Assembly: GCA_013398275.1 (NCBI GenBank)
Contig: VZSE01008498.1
Coordinates: 205,873-269,872 of the forward strand
Direction: 5' to 3'
Length of the DNA stretch: 64,000 nucleotides
From: Promerops cafer
Lineage: Eukaryota; Chordata; Aves; Passeriformes; Nectariniidae
The position numbers and the translations under genes are program-made. The notes below the pieces were generated by a model that worked only from the letters and a program-made list of their open reading frames with translations, was not told where the DNA came from and made no database searches. This document shows positions 51,001 through 59,518 of this stretch, in pieces. The stretch's first letter is position 1; each line of letters starts with the position of its first letter.

Positions 51001-53930
51001 ACATGGAAATCCACACAGCAGTTAATTCATCTTCACAGTATGCAAATTAGGGAAGTGGGAGCAAAACCCGATCAAGATCCTTCATTTAAGGGGCTGGAAT
51101 ATTTCATTTATGTGGTAACTTTCTGCTTTTCCATTCTCTTTGGTCAAAGAATAACACAGATTTGGCCTTTGCCTACACATAGAAGAGAGCTCCAGTTTCA
51201 GAGCCAGGAGACACAGACTGCACCCCTCTTGCTGCAAGCACATTGCTGACTGACAGCAGCAATAATCAAATATTTATGCAGCCCCACAGTGCAAACTCTC
51301 AGAGCATTTAGCACCATTGTTTAATGCCCCTAGCTCAGCTTTAACACGGACATGGGATGTGGCAGATGCGTAGCTGCACTGATAGCAGATATTACTAAAA
51401 ACAGTCCTCTTCCCTGTCCATGTCACAGGTGTCCCAGAGAAGGGGCACCAGAAGCAAAGGGATGCTCCTACCACAGCAGCTGTTCTTTAGAGCTCAGTGC
51501 TTAGACTGGAAAAGATCTACCAGGCTGCAAATTCCTGAGACTGAATTACATGCTGGTCTTATTTACAGGTTTGCAAATCCTTAGCAGAAGGATTGTGCTA
51601 TAAGCTGGGGCATCAGTACTGAGGGTCAGAAATATCCTGAAGGGTCAATCGGTGCAGGCAAGGCACAACAATCAGAACAGGCTGACTTAGGGTACACAAC
51701 TGCAATACTGCTGAATATGCACAGAAAGTTTTGAAAGAGAGATCTTGAGATCTCTAGTCATGCTCTGTTAAAGCACATTTTCTCCCAGGAAAAAAAAAAA
51801 AAAGAACATACCAAACTGGTGGAAAATGTTTAACCAAAACCCAATGCCAAATATATATATATACATACATATATACACACACATATAAACTCACTATTTG
51901 ATTTTAGTAATCAGGGTTCTTTCAGCTGATTCCACATAAAGGTCTTCACTAATACATTTTCCTTTAATTTCACAGAAGAACAGCTACTATAGCTGCTTTA
52001 AAATAAGTGGAGTTAAGAACTAGAAGTATTTCCTACTTCTGTAGGACCTGCCCTACAGCTTTCAACTTCATATCAGAACTGTACTCTGTTCTCTCAAAAA
52101 CACCATCACAAACCAGTAAAAGTTAATCTACATTAGAGATTTCTATTAGCTTCTTTGAGTTGGCCAGGAACTGCTCATCTTCACATTTTACAATTATTCC
52201 AGGAGTTAGGAAGGGCCGAGGGGAAAGAAAATCCCCCTAAAAAGCATCATCACTGTTTAGAAAGGTAAGCTACACAACACCACCTGTCAACACAAACTAG
52301 AAGGCACACTTCCAACAAAGTGTAAGCAAGAGCCTGTCCATGCCCTGTGGCCATGTAGCTCAATGTGAGTTTTGCAGCCAGGATGAATACATGACATACC
52401 AGCAGGCTTGGGAAAAGCCTTGGGCACCTCTGTAACAATCTAGAGTGGGATCACTCTTCAGATAAAGTACAAGAAAGGTACATAATTTTGTTGTAATTAC
52501 TAACTGAAAAAGAGTGGAAAAGAAAGCAGCTATTCTTTAAAAAACTTGTTGTTTATTCACAGATCTACCACAGCTTTGATAGTGACGCATCTCCTGTATT
52601 TAACAGCCAAAACAAGCCTACAACCACCCATCTACTAGAGATCAACAGAATTCCCAAGGACACTGGCACACAGGGTACCAGCTGGTAGCAGGCTCTGACT
52701 TCACAGCCTCATCACTACTGGCCTGCACAGCAATCTGGCATCTCAATGTGCATCCTCTCTCCAATGGCACTGCTCCTGCCAGAGGTTCTACATCACCCAT
52801 CTGCCTGAAGCTTTGCCTGGTTATTTTAACTTTGAAGTCAGCAAAACCAACAGCCATTCCTCTGCTCTGGTGAATCACAATATTTTCAAGCCTTGAAAAC
52901 AAATGTGGTTTGATAAGTTAATCCTTGAAGCTTTAACACAACAAAAACTTCACACAGGAAACTCAAAAAGTTAGTTGGGGCAGCCAGCTCTTTAAGACCC
53001 TTAATTATTAATAGTGTAGATGAGTAGAATTAAATACATCATTTTTAAGAGGGGATGCTGAGTATCTGTTGCTCAACACAGTGAGGGCACACGGGCCTGC
53101 AGAAGGATCCCGGTGTTGTGCTGCTCACCACCTGCCACTAAGGTGACCGAATTTAGCACTGCCTGGCCCTCTGTATGTTCATTTACACCTTATGGACTAC
53201 CTGCAAAAAACAAATTCACTACCAAACCCAAAAGGTGTCAGTTTATCTCCCACTCTACACATGTGTATCTAAGCACTAAGAGCATAAGGAAGTGGTTTTT
53301 ATTGACCTAGGAAACAAAGAGAAATTGTTTCATTAACTCTCACATCATGACTATTCGTGTGCTATCAAGTGCAAAGCATACACAACCAATGTGGTTACAG
53401 GAAAGTCTCCAAAACTCAGTTCCCTGACTGCCAAAACTCGTCTTTCCGCTACGGGACGTGATGATACCGCAGATACTACTGAGAGGAGGCTGATACCGCA
53501 GATACTACGGGAGGCTGAACAGACCGCCTGTGCCCCGCGCTACTTTTCCAGTTTCCAGGCGGGACGATCGTGCCCACGTCCTAGCGCCGCTCTTGCTTCC
53601 GTGGGCTCGTCCTTTCCCCGCGCTTCGCCGGCGGGCACAGACCCTCGGCAGCCGCACCGCAGGGCGATGCACTGAGGGGAACACCCCAATCTCCCTCAGC
53701 CCAGCGGCGGCCGAGTGCCCGGCCGAGGCTCCCCCGCCCCTCCGCGCCCGCGGGTCACTCACAATCTCGGTCACCATGAGGAGCCCGGGCACGGTGCGCA
53801 GGAACTCCCTGTCGTAGGCGAGGGTGCTGGAGCTGGCCGACAGGTTGGCGGTGAAGGAGCTGCTGGTGGTGGTGACCGTGTGCGAGCGCGGCCGCGGCGG
53901 CTGCTCCTGAGGCGGCACGGGCGGCTCCAT
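18789..53930 (-). CDS. CMTM8: CMTM8, complete coding gene in four exons (join of 53763-53930, 25466-25639, 21479-21595, 18789-18872)
   Basis: CKLF-like MARVEL-transmembrane protein 8, a small multi-pass membrane protein. Mammalian work links it to EGFR internalisation and growth suppression. The four exons give 56+58+39+27 = 180 codons plus a TAA stop. The recalled human protein is 173 residues, and the seven extra residues lie in the proline-rich N-terminus. The identifying blocks are SHTVTTT and AYDREFLRT in exon 1, VLGLLVWTLIAGTEYF and TYTRIPQVPW in exon 2, LCFNGSAFVLYL in exon 3, and CYAGNTYFSF followed by WRSRTLQ at the C-terminus. Hydrophobic segments at roughly residues 47-69, 77-100, 115-135 and 150-171 fit the four-helix MARVEL fold. 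Every intron is phase 0 with GT-AG ends. CMTM7 follows about 3.9 kb downstream on the same strand. Identity is very secure; untranslated ends are inferred only. Confidence 0.97.
18873..21478 (-). other. CMTM8: CMTM8 intron 3 (2.6 kb)
   Basis: Intron between exons 3 and 4, phase 0, with ends GTGAGT and CAACAG. It carries a short CR1 3' end on the opposite strand (19868-19954). No other feature was recognised. Confidence 0.93.
19868..19954 (+). mobile_element. CR1 LINE 3'-end fragment
   Basis: Contains GAGAGTTGGACCAGATGAC, GTCCCTTCCAGCCTAAA and the terminal ATTTTATGATTCTG, matching the last 80-90 bases of CR1. It lies in CMTM8 intron 3 on the strand opposite to the gene. It is severely 5'-truncated. 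Confidence 0.85.
21479..21595 (-). CDS. CMTM8: CMTM8 coding exon 3 (residues 115-153)
   Basis: This 117-nt exon (39 codons) is flanked by the acceptor TCTTTTCAACAG and the donor TCA|GTGAGT. It encodes the third hydrophobic segment (LCFNGSAFVLYLIAAIV) and a polar extracellular or luminal-type loop with DASSV, DLDNHNYN and SWAASS. This matches the corresponding part of mammalian CMTM8. It has no internal methionine and so is easy to miss when searching for start-to-stop frames. Confidence 0.96.
21596..25465 (-). other. CMTM8: CMTM8 intron 2 (3.9 kb)
   Basis: Intron between exons 2 and 3, phase 0, with ends GTAAAT and CAACAG. It contains a T-rich run near 22086-22117 and an A-tract at 24598-24611. 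I see no recognisable transposon or extra exon. Confidence 0.93.
25466..25639 (-). CDS. CMTM8: CMTM8 coding exon 2 (residues 57-114)
   Basis: This 174-nt exon lies between an acceptor (pyrimidine-rich tract, then TTTTGCAG) and the donor GTG|GTAAAT. It encodes the end of the first membrane segment (VLGLLVWTLIAG), a short loop (TEYFLYPAFG), the second membrane segment (WVMFVAVFYWVLTVFFLIIY) and the conserved TYTRIPQVPW loop. The nearby ATG|GTGGTA would be a poorer donor and would not match the family reading VG at the exon 2/3 joint. The exon is a whole number of codons, so skipping it keeps the frame. A human isoform lacking exon 2 (CMTM8-v2) has been reported. Confidence 0.97.
26580..26622. 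repeat. (CAAA)n tetranucleotide microsatellite
   Basis: Ten consecutive CAAA units with no visible interruption, in CMTM8 intron 1 about 940 bp upstream (in gene direction) of exon 2. On the sense strand it reads (TTTG)n. Confidence 0.95.
37013..37056. repeat. 9-bp ATGATGCAT tandem repeat, 4.9 copies
   Basis: Five near-complete copies of ATGATGCAT in perfect tandem. Each unit contains the palindrome ATGCAT, and the junctions create TGCATATGA. It is in CMTM8 intron 1. Confidence 0.95.
40434..40461. repeat. Small perfect hairpin (10-bp arms, 8-nt loop)
   Basis: AAAGTAGTAC at 40434-40443 is followed, after an A-rich 8-base loop, by its exact reverse complement GTACTACTTT at 40452-40461. It sits beside AT-rich DNA in CMTM8 intron 1. 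No function is assigned. Confidence 0.85.
41261..41575. promoter_or_regulatory. CpG-rich patch inside CMTM8 intron 1
   Basis: By eye about 18 CpG dinucleotides occur in roughly 300 bases, including CCGCGGCC and AGCGCTGAGCGG, while the surrounding intron has very few. It is not part of a recognised transposon and holds no recognised exon. It could be an internal promoter, an enhancer or the remnant of an older island. Regulatory status is inferred from composition alone. Confidence 0.45.
41730..41813. repeat. G-run cluster followed by poly-T tract
   Basis: The plus strand has GGG, GGG, GGGG and GGG tracts with loops of 1, 2 and 6 bases within 41730-41751, then GGGGGG at 41761-41766, then a 15-base T tract at 41799-41813. 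The first block meets the common G-quadruplex pattern. Confidence 0.8.
44941..45019. repeat. Compound purine microsatellite (A)n-(GAAA)n-(GA)n
   Basis: An A-rich run passes into GAAA units and then an uninterrupted (GA)n stretch, leading directly into the octamer array. The gradation suggests a single expanding purine tract. Confidence 0.9.
45020..45684. repeat. (AAAGAAGG)n array, about 83 units
   Basis: An octanucleotide array of about 665 bp with no visible interruption, all purine on the plus strand. It lies in CMTM8 intron 1, so the sense transcript would carry (CCTTCTTT)n, an all-pyrimidine run. Frames of 260-295 codons that cross it on both strands (within 44877-45801) are artefacts of a stop-free repeat. 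Confidence 0.98.
46780..46835. repeat. AT-rich TATA/TATG microsatellite
   Basis: Interrupted (TA)n and TATG units in CMTM8 intron 1. It lies within a 165-codon plus-strand frame (46550-47047) that shows no recognisable protein. Confidence 0.8.
47407..47667. repeat. 87-bp minisatellite, three identical copies
   Basis: Copies begin at 47407, 47494 and 47581, each starting GACAGTGCAGAAAGAG and ending in ACAACCACAAAGA. By eye the three are identical, including their A-runs. Because 87 is divisible by three, the same 29-residue pattern recurs in every frame that stays open. This does not indicate a gene. Confidence 0.97.
48885..48943. repeat. 27-bp tandem repeat, 2.2 copies
   Basis: CTCCTGAAAGAAGAGAAAGT begins identical 27-bp units at 48885 and 48912, and a third start (CTCCT) occurs at 48939. 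It is in CMTM8 intron 1. Confidence 0.92.
51851..51890. repeat. (TA)n/(CA)n compound microsatellite
   Basis: Alternating TA units merge into TACATACATA and CACACA. It is a short simple repeat in CMTM8 intron 1, following an A-tract near 51790. Confidence 0.85.
53462..53516. repeat. 29-bp tandem duplication at the edge of the CMTM8 CpG island
   Basis: The 18-base core TGATACCGCAGATACTAC occurs at 53462-53479 and again at 53491-53508. Each copy is followed by a GGAGGC end; the second copy lacks four bases of the first. It lies in CMTM8 intron 1, about 250-300 bp from the exon 1 donor. Confidence 0.9.
53763..53930 (-). CDS. CMTM8: CMTM8 coding exon 1 (residues 1-56)
   Basis: The exon starts with ATG at 53930-53928 in a strong Kozak context (GCC before, G after). 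It encodes a proline-rich leader, the conserved SHTVTTT and AYDREFLRT blocks, and the start of the first hydrophobic segment (VPGLLMVTEI). It ends at GAGATT, followed by the donor GTGAGT. No other in-frame ATG precedes the conserved SHTVTTT block, so the start is well fixed. Relative to the recalled human protein, the leader before SHTV is seven residues longer. The exon sits inside a CpG island, as expected for a first exon. Confidence 0.97.
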
Positions 53931-53968
53931 GGCCGGCGCGGCTGTCGCCGGACGGGCGGCGCGGAGGC

Positions 53969-53985
53969 NNNNNNNNNNNNNNNNN
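53969..53985. other. Assembly gap of 17 N in the CMTM8 5' region
   Basis: Seventeen consecutive undetermined bases in the GC-rich block just upstream of the CMTM8 start codon. The flanks are extremely GC-rich, a common cause of sequencing dropout in bird CpG islands. The true length of the gap may differ from 17. Confidence 0.95.
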
Positions 53986-55125
53986 CGGGTCCGGAGCGGG
54001 GCCGCCCGCCCCGGAGACCGCCCAGCCCTCCGCCACTGCCCCCGGGCCGGGACCCGGCGCTGCTGCTGCGAGGCATCCCCAGCGCTAGGGAGCGAGGGTC
54101 AAAGCGCGTCCCCTCGCAAAGCCATCTCCTGGCCTCGCGGACTTTTGCACACTGGGGATCCCGTCTGCTGCCAGCGCGGCCGAGGAGCCAGGCTCAGCCA
54201 CCCTTGTCTGTGCCACGGCCCCACGGGCGAGCACGGTTCGGGGGTCCAGCCCCATGCGCCGGCCGTGAGCGTCCCTCCAGGCTGTCACCCCTGGCTGCAG
54301 GGGCAGCAAACGCTGGCAGGAGCCGTGCCGGTGCTGCAGGCGCACCGGCTGCCATCGCCCGGGAGAGGAACCACCGCAAAGTGCCGCGGGCGGGGAGCAA
54401 GAGTCTAGGAGATAACACAGCCCTCTCAGAGCTGGAGATGGGGGTTTTGCTGGGGTCTGCCAAATAACCAAGAGACTGAACAACGCAAAAGACTTTTAAA
54501 AGCCATAAAAGTCACTGGAAGTATGAAGTATCAAGTCATTATTGACCTACTACCTGGCAGTGTTGAGTTGTTCCTTAACCTATGTTTTTCAGTACTCCAG
54601 TCTGAAGTGTCATCTTTTTAAAAAAAAAAAAAAACCAAAACCCAAACATTTCTGGATCCTTTAAGAGCTTCTAAAGAGATCTTCCATTCCACAAAAACTA
54701 TAAGGTTTCAACAATAAGCAAGTTATAGCTATTTTCAACCTTCAGGAACTCTAATTAGCAAAGGATTTGCATGTGGCTGTAAAAAATGCATTCAGTAAAA
54801 ATGAAGTGTTTTCCACATGTCTGGTGGCTATTGTCCTTGAATTGTTTACTGCTGCTCTCCTACTGGATAACAAAGGCTGGATTTTGTGGTATTACCTTTC
54901 AGCAAGGGATTGAAGCAGCTGGGGAGGGAGGAGGAGGAGTATGGGAGAGTTTCTCCCAGAAATACAGGAAACACGAATTACCCAAAGGAACTGTTCTTGT
55001 GCATTATTGTGCCTCTGCTCACAGTGTAAGTGTGTCACAGTACAGGCTCCATGGGCTTCTTGGAATGTGTATCTTGGCTCAGGCTCTGTGGAGCCTTCAT
55101 GCCCTCTAAATTCTGACTAGGAAAA

Positions 55126-55189
55126 GAAGTAAACTCTGATTAGGAAAAAATATGCAATTTGGTGAAGCCATTCAATGTAAATGTTTTAG
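55126..55189. repeat. Dispersed direct duplicate, copy 1 (64 bp)
   Basis: Begins GAAGTAAACTCTGATTAGG and ends AATGTAAATGTTTTAG. It matches copy 2 at 56678-56732 base for base except for nine extra bases (AGCCATTCA) in the middle. It belongs to no repeat family I recognise. Confidence 0.9.
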
Positions 55190-56677
55190 ACACTGGTGAC
55201 TTTTATTTAAGATGGCAGAAGAAATGTGGCAGAGTTTTGCAAACATGAACAGCAGGTCATCAGAACACGATGCCTCGACATGATAAGATATACACATAGC
55301 ATTTTTTTTTTTTTTGAGGGGGAGGGAAAAAAAAGACCATTAGCAAACCACACACTCAAACCACTGAACACAACTTCTTAATCATGAAGAAAGGAATTTT
55401 TCACTTTTTGGCAAAACCATAATTTTTGGGGGGTGACATTAACAGCATTCTGGTTTTTTTGGTGATCCTATTTTATCCCTTTCTTTTAAATAAGAGTTGA
55501 TATTTTAAAGGAACAGAACACACCTGTGCACTGGTCTGTCTGGAGGCCTGCTTCAACTGGCTTGCAAGTAAAAGGTGTTTTATCTGATTGTTCAGCACTG
55601 CTGAGGTTCCTTCCAATGCCAGAGCTACTTTGCCATGCCCATGTTGTTTTTTGTGAGGATCCATTGTAACAGCACTGATTTTCCCCTCTGAGAGATTCCT
55701 GTCTTTTCAGTTTTCCACCTAGAAGATCAGTAAGTAAAAGTGAGGAAATGTGGGGCTAAAATTCCTGCTGCTATCAAAATTAACACTAATTTCAAAGTTG
55801 TTTGAGCCATTCACATCACTTTCCCTTTGAGAGCTGATTTATTTTACACTGGATGCATATTCTCACCATGTTTCCAGGATGTTATTCAATGGTGTCAGTG
55901 TTCATGCATAATTCTAAAACTCTTTATTTATTTTGCTCCCTAAACTCTTGAGGGTCAGTGTTGGTTTTCTTTCAACCATCAGAATCAGAGCAATAAATTT
56001 CATTGCTTTTGGTCTGCACATCTGTCATTTGAGCATCCCAGCTCCTGTAGGAGAGGAAAAAAAAAGTAAAATAAAAACACAGATAGGGAACCAATTGTTT
56101 TCTGCTTCAGCTCTATTAATATACTCTATGCTTTCAATGTCTGTTGTAGAGGTCTAGTATCATGATTAATTCAACAGAACTGGAGGGCTACACTTGTGGG
56201 CAATTTCTCTGAACACTGGCTGCCACTTTGACTTCCCTGGTTAGCCTATTTTTCTCCTGCAAACTTATTCGAAGAATAGGTTTCACTAAAAAATGGGTAA
56301 ACACTCCAGAAGCTTTTCTTTATCTGATATTCCTGGAAGCAAATTTCATTCTTTAACTTGACAACATAATACTTGACATTTTGAATGTTAATTGCGAGGC
56401 TCTAATTTTTTTGTTTTGCATCCTTGCACTGAGGGCTAAAACTGGAAAGCCTTCAGGGACCAGCTAAGCCTAGCTAGATTTTTTTACATGTAGATAGCAT
56501 CAGAAACAGAATAATTGAATGCTGCTGCTTGAACAATCAACCTTTTATTACAGCACGACCAAGAGAGAATAAGGTGGCCCATTTTCTTTATTTTAAATTA
56601 ACCTTTCAAGGAAAGGATCGGCAAGGCTTTTAAACACCAGTCAAGATTGTAACCTCTTGTTTGTCAACTACTTTAAG

Positions 56678-56732
56678 GAAGTAAACTCTGATTAGGAAAA
56701 AATATGCAATTTGGTGAATGTAAATGTTTTAG
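56678..56732. repeat. Dispersed direct duplicate, copy 2 (55 bp)
   Basis: Same sequence as copy 1 at 55126-55189 but lacking the nine central bases. The two copies lie 1.55 kb apart in the same orientation. Confidence 0.9.
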
Positions 56733-59470
56733 CAAAAGCAGAATAATGGATAAAAGTATTATCAGGTTTCTCAGTAAAGGGATTATTCCTGAATGTCTCA
56801 TTATCTAATTAAGAGTCTTCCATTTAAGCTGGTTTTGTTCTCAAATCCTGAGGTATCAACATTTTTGACATTACTGATCGAGCTCTCTGAAACTACTTTC
56901 TTAGCAACAGTCTGGCCAGCTGGAAGTGCTAATTAAAGTAGACTCACAGGCCCAAGGAGTGGAGCTGACTGGAATTTCCTGAACTGTTTTTCTGATTTTG
57001 AAATACAGCTTCCCTTCCCCCTTCTCAAATCCTAGAATTTTCAAATGTCAAACTCATTCAGACTTTTTTTTAGGTAAGTAAAACACATTAACATATACAA
57101 GATGAGTGGGATTTTTCAGTGGTTATCAGCAGGTCTCTGTCCAAATAAAAAATTTACTGTACTTAAACCACCTAGAAGTGAACTAAGAAAGCTAAGGGAA
57201 CTTATCCTGAGGACAGGTCTCGCACAAGGAACAGGGATTCATGTCGGATGTCCAGGAAAAATATTCTCACCCTTGACATCCTACTGTGCTAATCTGAGGA
57301 TGAGATGTTTTTAGTTAGCATTAAATCAAGAAATGATTGGAAATTTCCTAATGGCTTTTCAGAATTAGCAAAGTGTAGGCTTTGAGCTACAAAAGTATTC
57401 AAGTAAATTATTTATAACGTATTTTACCCTTTGGCAGCTTACAACCATATGGAAAAGCTGATTTATACTAACCCAAACCAGAAATACTTGATTTGTACTT
57501 GGATAGTAACATGTGCCATAGGCACATGATCAATCAAGGCAAATGTCTCTGTGTAGGAATCCATATTTCACAAAGTAAAGATGGTTTTCGTGACTGAGAT
57601 ACTTGGATCTTCCAATGTTGCTGCAACAGAGAGAGAATAGATGAGATGCCCATATTTTCAAAATGCCCATTATTTGGCAAATCCATAGAGAATCTTTGTT
57701 TGTACATGGGGTCACTGAACACAAGGCTTGTTTTGTTTTGCAGCTTGGGCACCTAAAATTAATGAACATAAAATCAATATCAATTCAAACAACAATCAAA
57801 GTAATGACAGTGCATGGGATTTTATCATCAGATGCTTGTTACTACACTAATGCTGGAAAAGGCAGGATTTAGCTGTATATGTTCTGTACTCATCTTGTCA
57901 CAAATATTTCTTTCTTTACATAAAGCTTACTTGAATTATATGGACAAAGTCCTGACTGTAGACACACAGTCATTTTACCTGCCAGAAAGCTGTCTTACAA
58001 CATATTTTGCCGTACAGATAATTAACTCTGTGCTGGGAACAGTAATATACTGACTTTAGATTTTATTTTTCAGTTTTGAAACCCACGACACTAAGTAAAC
58101 TGTGTGGTGATAGAGACTGTGCTAAGAAAAGAAAGCACAGAGTACATAAGCCATGTATTTTCTTTGCATTAGGCTTTCACCAGCTGTTTTATCTACTCTG
58201 GGAATGTAAAGATCCCTCCCAGCCCTGCAACACAACTGTGTCACAGATACTGTACTGAGGAAAAACTGCTTACTTCTTTCAGAGCTGCCTTGTACTTAGA
58301 ACACTCTGTCCCTGCACACTGAATATATATGCTTAACTTCGGGGCAGTGAGCACATCTACTCAAATTAAAAAGTTTGTAGTGAGAAGTGTGAAGTCTATG
58401 TACAAATCTTCTCAGAACAGGAGTTGTGGTTTTCATGCTTTGGGGCCAGGGACCTCAGCTCTGTAGTGCACCTGCAAGAGCTTGTCTGCATTTTGTTTCC
58501 CAGGCTGCTTCCCAGCTGCTCTTGGCCGTCTTGCTCTCCAGCGAGCCTGCAAGCACAGCTCCAAGCACAGCTGGTGGCTGTGCCTTCTCACACCTGCAAA
58601 TCAGAGGCCACCCCAATACTCAAGAGCGTCTGGTGTCATGTTGTGTGAGGAAGGAGCTTATTCTGCCCCTGAGCATGTCCAGGCAGGCTGTCCCTGAGGC
58701 ACACTCATAAATACTTTCATTAGGGTCAGCAGTCTGCCAGACCTTTAAATATTATTATGGAGCAAACACATACTAGTGATTACATCACTGAGAATATAAA
58801 CATTTCCACTGAAGACATGTGCATTTTCTACTTGCTAAGGGTGGTGCCTGCCTAAGTGTTTATGTAAATCGCAGCAGGTAATGTTTATACAGCACCCAAG
58901 CCCAGTGCAAAACAGCTGGAGGAAAATATCACCTTCAACAATTGTCAATGCCATATTTGTTTTTAGATAATTAATGAAAGACTGTATAATTCTACCGTGG
59001 TTTCATCACAGCACCATCCAAGTTTAAGGAGAGAGTTCACAGCCAACTCAGTTTGCTTGCAGGCTTAAATAAAATAATAAACAGTCAGCTATGTTGCTCT
59101 GCTGTGGTTGGTGCAACAACTTGACACAGGCCTGAGACTTAAAGTGTGCCTTATATTATCCCAAATTATGAGGAGGCGACTTGAAGTTGCTGTGTGTATA
59201 TATACACTGAGAGAAGATATGGCTGGCAGGTAAAAATTAACCAAATACTATGGTTAAAAGCTGAAACTAGACAAATTCAGACTGAAAATAGTTATTTTGT
59301 TGTTGAGGCTTTTTGAATTTTTTTTTTTAACATAACATGATTAGCTATTTGAAGGATTTATTAAATAAAACAGTAAACTCTCCATCATTTTAAATCTGTA
59401 ATGCCAAGCTATAGGTTTATTTGAAATGTACTCTTTACCAGACTTACATTGACAAATTTTGTGGTCTTTT

Positions 59471-59518
59471 TATAACACGACATTTCTTGTCGTGTTATAC
59501 AGAACACGACAAGAAATG
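59471..59518. repeat. Nested double inverted repeat (two mutually exclusive hairpins)
   Basis: Arms of 12 bp at 59471-59482 and 59488-59499 (TATAACACGACA and its complement) flank a 5-base loop. The middle segment 59481-59496 also pairs perfectly, over 16 bp, with 59503-59518 across a 6-base loop. Both pairings are exact but use the same central strand. Confidence 0.95.

Larger units (their letters stand above)
25640..53762 (-). other. CMTM8: CMTM8 intron 1 (28.1 kb)
   Basis: This long first intron runs from the donor GTGAGT at 53762 to the acceptor TTTTGCAG at 25640. I see no conserved exon in it. It holds the (AAAGAAGG)n array, the 87-bp and 27-bp minisatellites, AT and CA microsatellites, a CpG-rich patch near 41.3-41.6 kb, a 9-bp repeat at 37013 and a (CAAA)n tract near its end. 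AT-rich stretches at 27770-28120 and 29540-29790, rich in TAAT-type motifs, are plausible conserved non-coding elements but are not testable here. One undetermined base occurs at 31003. Confidence 0.9.
53420..54420 (-). promoter_or_regulatory. CMTM8 CpG-island promoter
   Basis: A sharp rise in G+C and CpG surrounds CMTM8 exon 1 and falls away on both sides. Several GC-box-like GGGCGG or CCGCCC sites are visible and there is no clear TATA box. This is typical of a housekeeping-type dispersed promoter. The transcription start cannot be fixed from sequence. A 17-base run of N (53969-53985) lies 39 bases upstream of the ATG, so part of the 5'UTR or core promoter is missing. Confidence 0.85.

Noticed and set aside
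53715..54483. Frames of up to 250 codons through the CMTM8 CpG island
   Set aside because: Same GC effect, and some run through the N gap. Only the minus-strand exon 1 frame is supported.
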